NCBI GenBank assembly: GCA_015146655.1
Contig: VKHL01000087.1
Span: 57,642-121,641, forward strand
From: Ochromonas danica
Lineage: Eukaryota > Sar > Chrysophyceae > Chromulinales > Chromulinaceae
DNA length: 64,000 nt
Reading direction: 5' to 3'
Shown here: positions 62,864-64,000 of the stretch, one piece after another
How the letters are laid out: each line of letters begins with the position of its first letter
Numbering within the stretch: position 1 is the stretch's first letter
The notes under the pieces: generated by a model
What the model was told of the DNA's origin: nothing
What the model saw: the letters and a program-made list of their open reading frames with translations, nothing else
Database searches by the model: none
Position numbers and translations under genes: made by a program

Positions 62864-63644
62864 CTACTCGACATAGTCGAAGGAAGAATCAATTTTGAGG
62901 AACTTGTCGACTTCCTTGCTAGACATCCCTCTCTTCTTGACCAGGAAGGACTTGATCATGAACAGGTTGTCTGTCCACCGATTGGCCGCCTCTTTGCTCT
63001 TCTCGGCCACTTGGCCGATGCGTCGGATCTCGTCGGGATCGTTGAACTTGACCACTTCCCACTGGCTATCCAACTCCTTCTCCTCATTCACCAAGCGATG
63101 ATATTGATCCAGCAGTTGTCTCCGGTCTTCTTTACATCGCGAGACTTTGACCAGGTCGATCTCTTCTTGCAAGGCTTGAATGGATGTCTGCAACTGGTTC
63201 AGCTGGCCGTGCAGCTGGCCGTTCAGAGTGATTTGGTCTTGTATAGCCTTCTTGGGGAAGGACCAGAAGAAGTTTGCTGCGCCAATCTTGTCAGTGTAGA
63301 CGAGGTTATCGTCGACGAGCGACTGGTTGATCTCTTTGATGGTCTGCTGCACCACTCCCTGAGCCCCAACACACACAGAAGAGAGAGAAAGAGAGAGAGA
63401 GAGAGATGGATAAGACAGATAAGATCGCTAGGAAGGCAGTGCTAAGAGAGGACAGACTGACCTCTCTGCTGCCCAGATGCTCGATCTCCTTCAGATTGAA
63501 AGGCTCTTGTCTGCAGAGGTTGTGAATGTGTTAGGAGGACAAGGCAAGAAGAGGAAGACAAGGGAGGTCTTCTTACTTCTCATGGTAGATGGCCAGTATC
63601 TTCTTTCTCTTGTCATCTGCAGATAAGCCTTTCCTTTTGCTCAT
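62864..63644 (-). CDS. MND1: Mnd1, meiotic recombination coiled-coil protein
   Basis: Exons 63644-63577, 63510-63462 and 63358-62864 give 203 residues, near the 205 of human MND1. The start MSKRKGLSADDKRKKIL and the winged-helix (NLKEIEHLGSREGVVQQTIKEINQSLVDDNLV...IGAANFFWSFP) match the family. A coiled coil (about residues 85-150) and the C-terminal KEAANRWTDNLFMIKSFLVKK follow, with the typical FDY near the end. Mnd1 pairs with Hop2 to help Dmc1/Rad51 in homologous strand invasion at meiosis, so a sexual cycle is likely. The upstream region contains a (GAATT/CAATT)n run. Confidence 0.95.
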
Positions 63645-63833
63645 CTTTGCTAAGGAATGGAAGCCAACAACGACAACGACAACACAATTCAATTCAATTC
63701 AATTCAATCACAATTTGGGTAATCCAATGCAATCAACAATTAGTGATTTAGCTTTAGGGGAATGTTGACTTTAAAGGTCAAATTTGAGAGTTTCAACCTC
63801 TACTTGATCATTCGTTGTTGCTAACTACTTTTA

Positions 63834-63892
<59 letters not shown>

Positions 63893-64000
63893 ACTACACC
63901 AGATGCTTACAGTAGTACAGCATAACTACACCAGATGGCTACACTAGTACAGCATAACTCAGCTACTTCAACCATTACCAAATTAACCACGAAGAGATGG
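63645..64000. other. Intergenic region at the right edge
   Basis: These 356 nt contain the Mnd1 promoter with attca repeats at 63687-63712, a (CAT)n microsatellite, and after it a near-duplicated piece (ctacaccagatg...acagtagtacagcataa) at about 63892-63926 and 63926-63958. No gene is seen before the window ends. Confidence 0.6.
63836..63892. repeat. (CAT)n microsatellite
   Basis: About 18 uninterrupted CAT units between Mnd1 and the right edge. Confidence 0.95.

Noticed and set aside
63836-63892. CAT repeat as a CRISPR-like array
   Set aside because: It is a simple trinucleotide microsatellite without spacers; CRISPR is not expected in a eukaryotic nuclear genome.

Overview
This window comes from a nuclear genome of a flagellated, probably unicellular eukaryote. 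The evidence is many short GT-AG introns (mostly 55-110 nt), a split tRNA gene, and only eukaryotic gene families. A kinesin-9-type motor implies cilia, Mnd1 implies meiosis, and fibrillarin, TM9SF, beta-adaptin and CRIPT are general eukaryotic markers. A fungal/algal/stramenopile-type elongation factor 3, a glucuronokinase and a THH1/TOM1-like protein fit a stramenopile or alga-like protist better than an animal. That placement is an inference from gene content and is weak. Genes are dense, on both strands and often divergent, with intergenic gaps usually below 600 nt.

Layout. 1-9 kb: a FYVE/proline-rich protein (5' truncated), an HMG-box protein, a TM9SF3-type nonaspanin and an AP-complex beta-adaptin. 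9-21 kb: an EF-hand/E2-like fusion, eEF3, a MYST acetyltransferase, an NTF2-like protein, CRIPT, a kinesin-9 with a PH-like tail and a THH1/TOM1-like membrane protein. 21-30 kb: a hexamer repeat block, a charged protein with a SANT-like start, RAD23, the Tah18/NDOR1 diflavin reductase and an eEF1A-type lysine methyltransferase. 29-38 kb: a B-box/poly-Q membrane protein, a very large secreted glycosyltransferase-like protein rich in simple sequence, tRNA-Leu(CAG) and a second secreted glycosyltransferase-like protein. 38-45 kb: a frameshifted flavin monooxygenase, a MORN protein, a GPR107-like receptor, glucuronokinase and a small unknown. 45-51.7 kb: three almost identical BCS1-type AAA ATPase genes, two of them forming a 3.6-kb head-to-head palindrome, with an Mpo1-like gene, tRNA-Ser(TGA) and a small two-exon unknown between. 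51.7-64 kb: a divergent TFIIB-like factor, fibrillarin, a 1,719-residue multi-KH vigilin, inositol-3-phosphate synthase and Mnd1.

The most unusual part is the AAA ATPase triplet. The coding sequences look homogenised, while promoters and 3' ends are mosaic. The middle copy carries the promoter type of copy 1 and the 3' end of copy 3, and copy 1 has gained a new RG-rich C-terminus from an out-of-frame tandem duplication. Other points of interest are an inactive-looking E2 fold fused to EF-hands, a 41-nt intron, a first coding exon that is only the ATG, a GC-AG intron, and a one-base frameshift in the monooxygenase. Metabolic links (inference): inositol synthase and glucuronokinase stand at the two ends of the inositol route to UDP-glucuronate, and the two secreted glycosyltransferase-like proteins could use such sugars.
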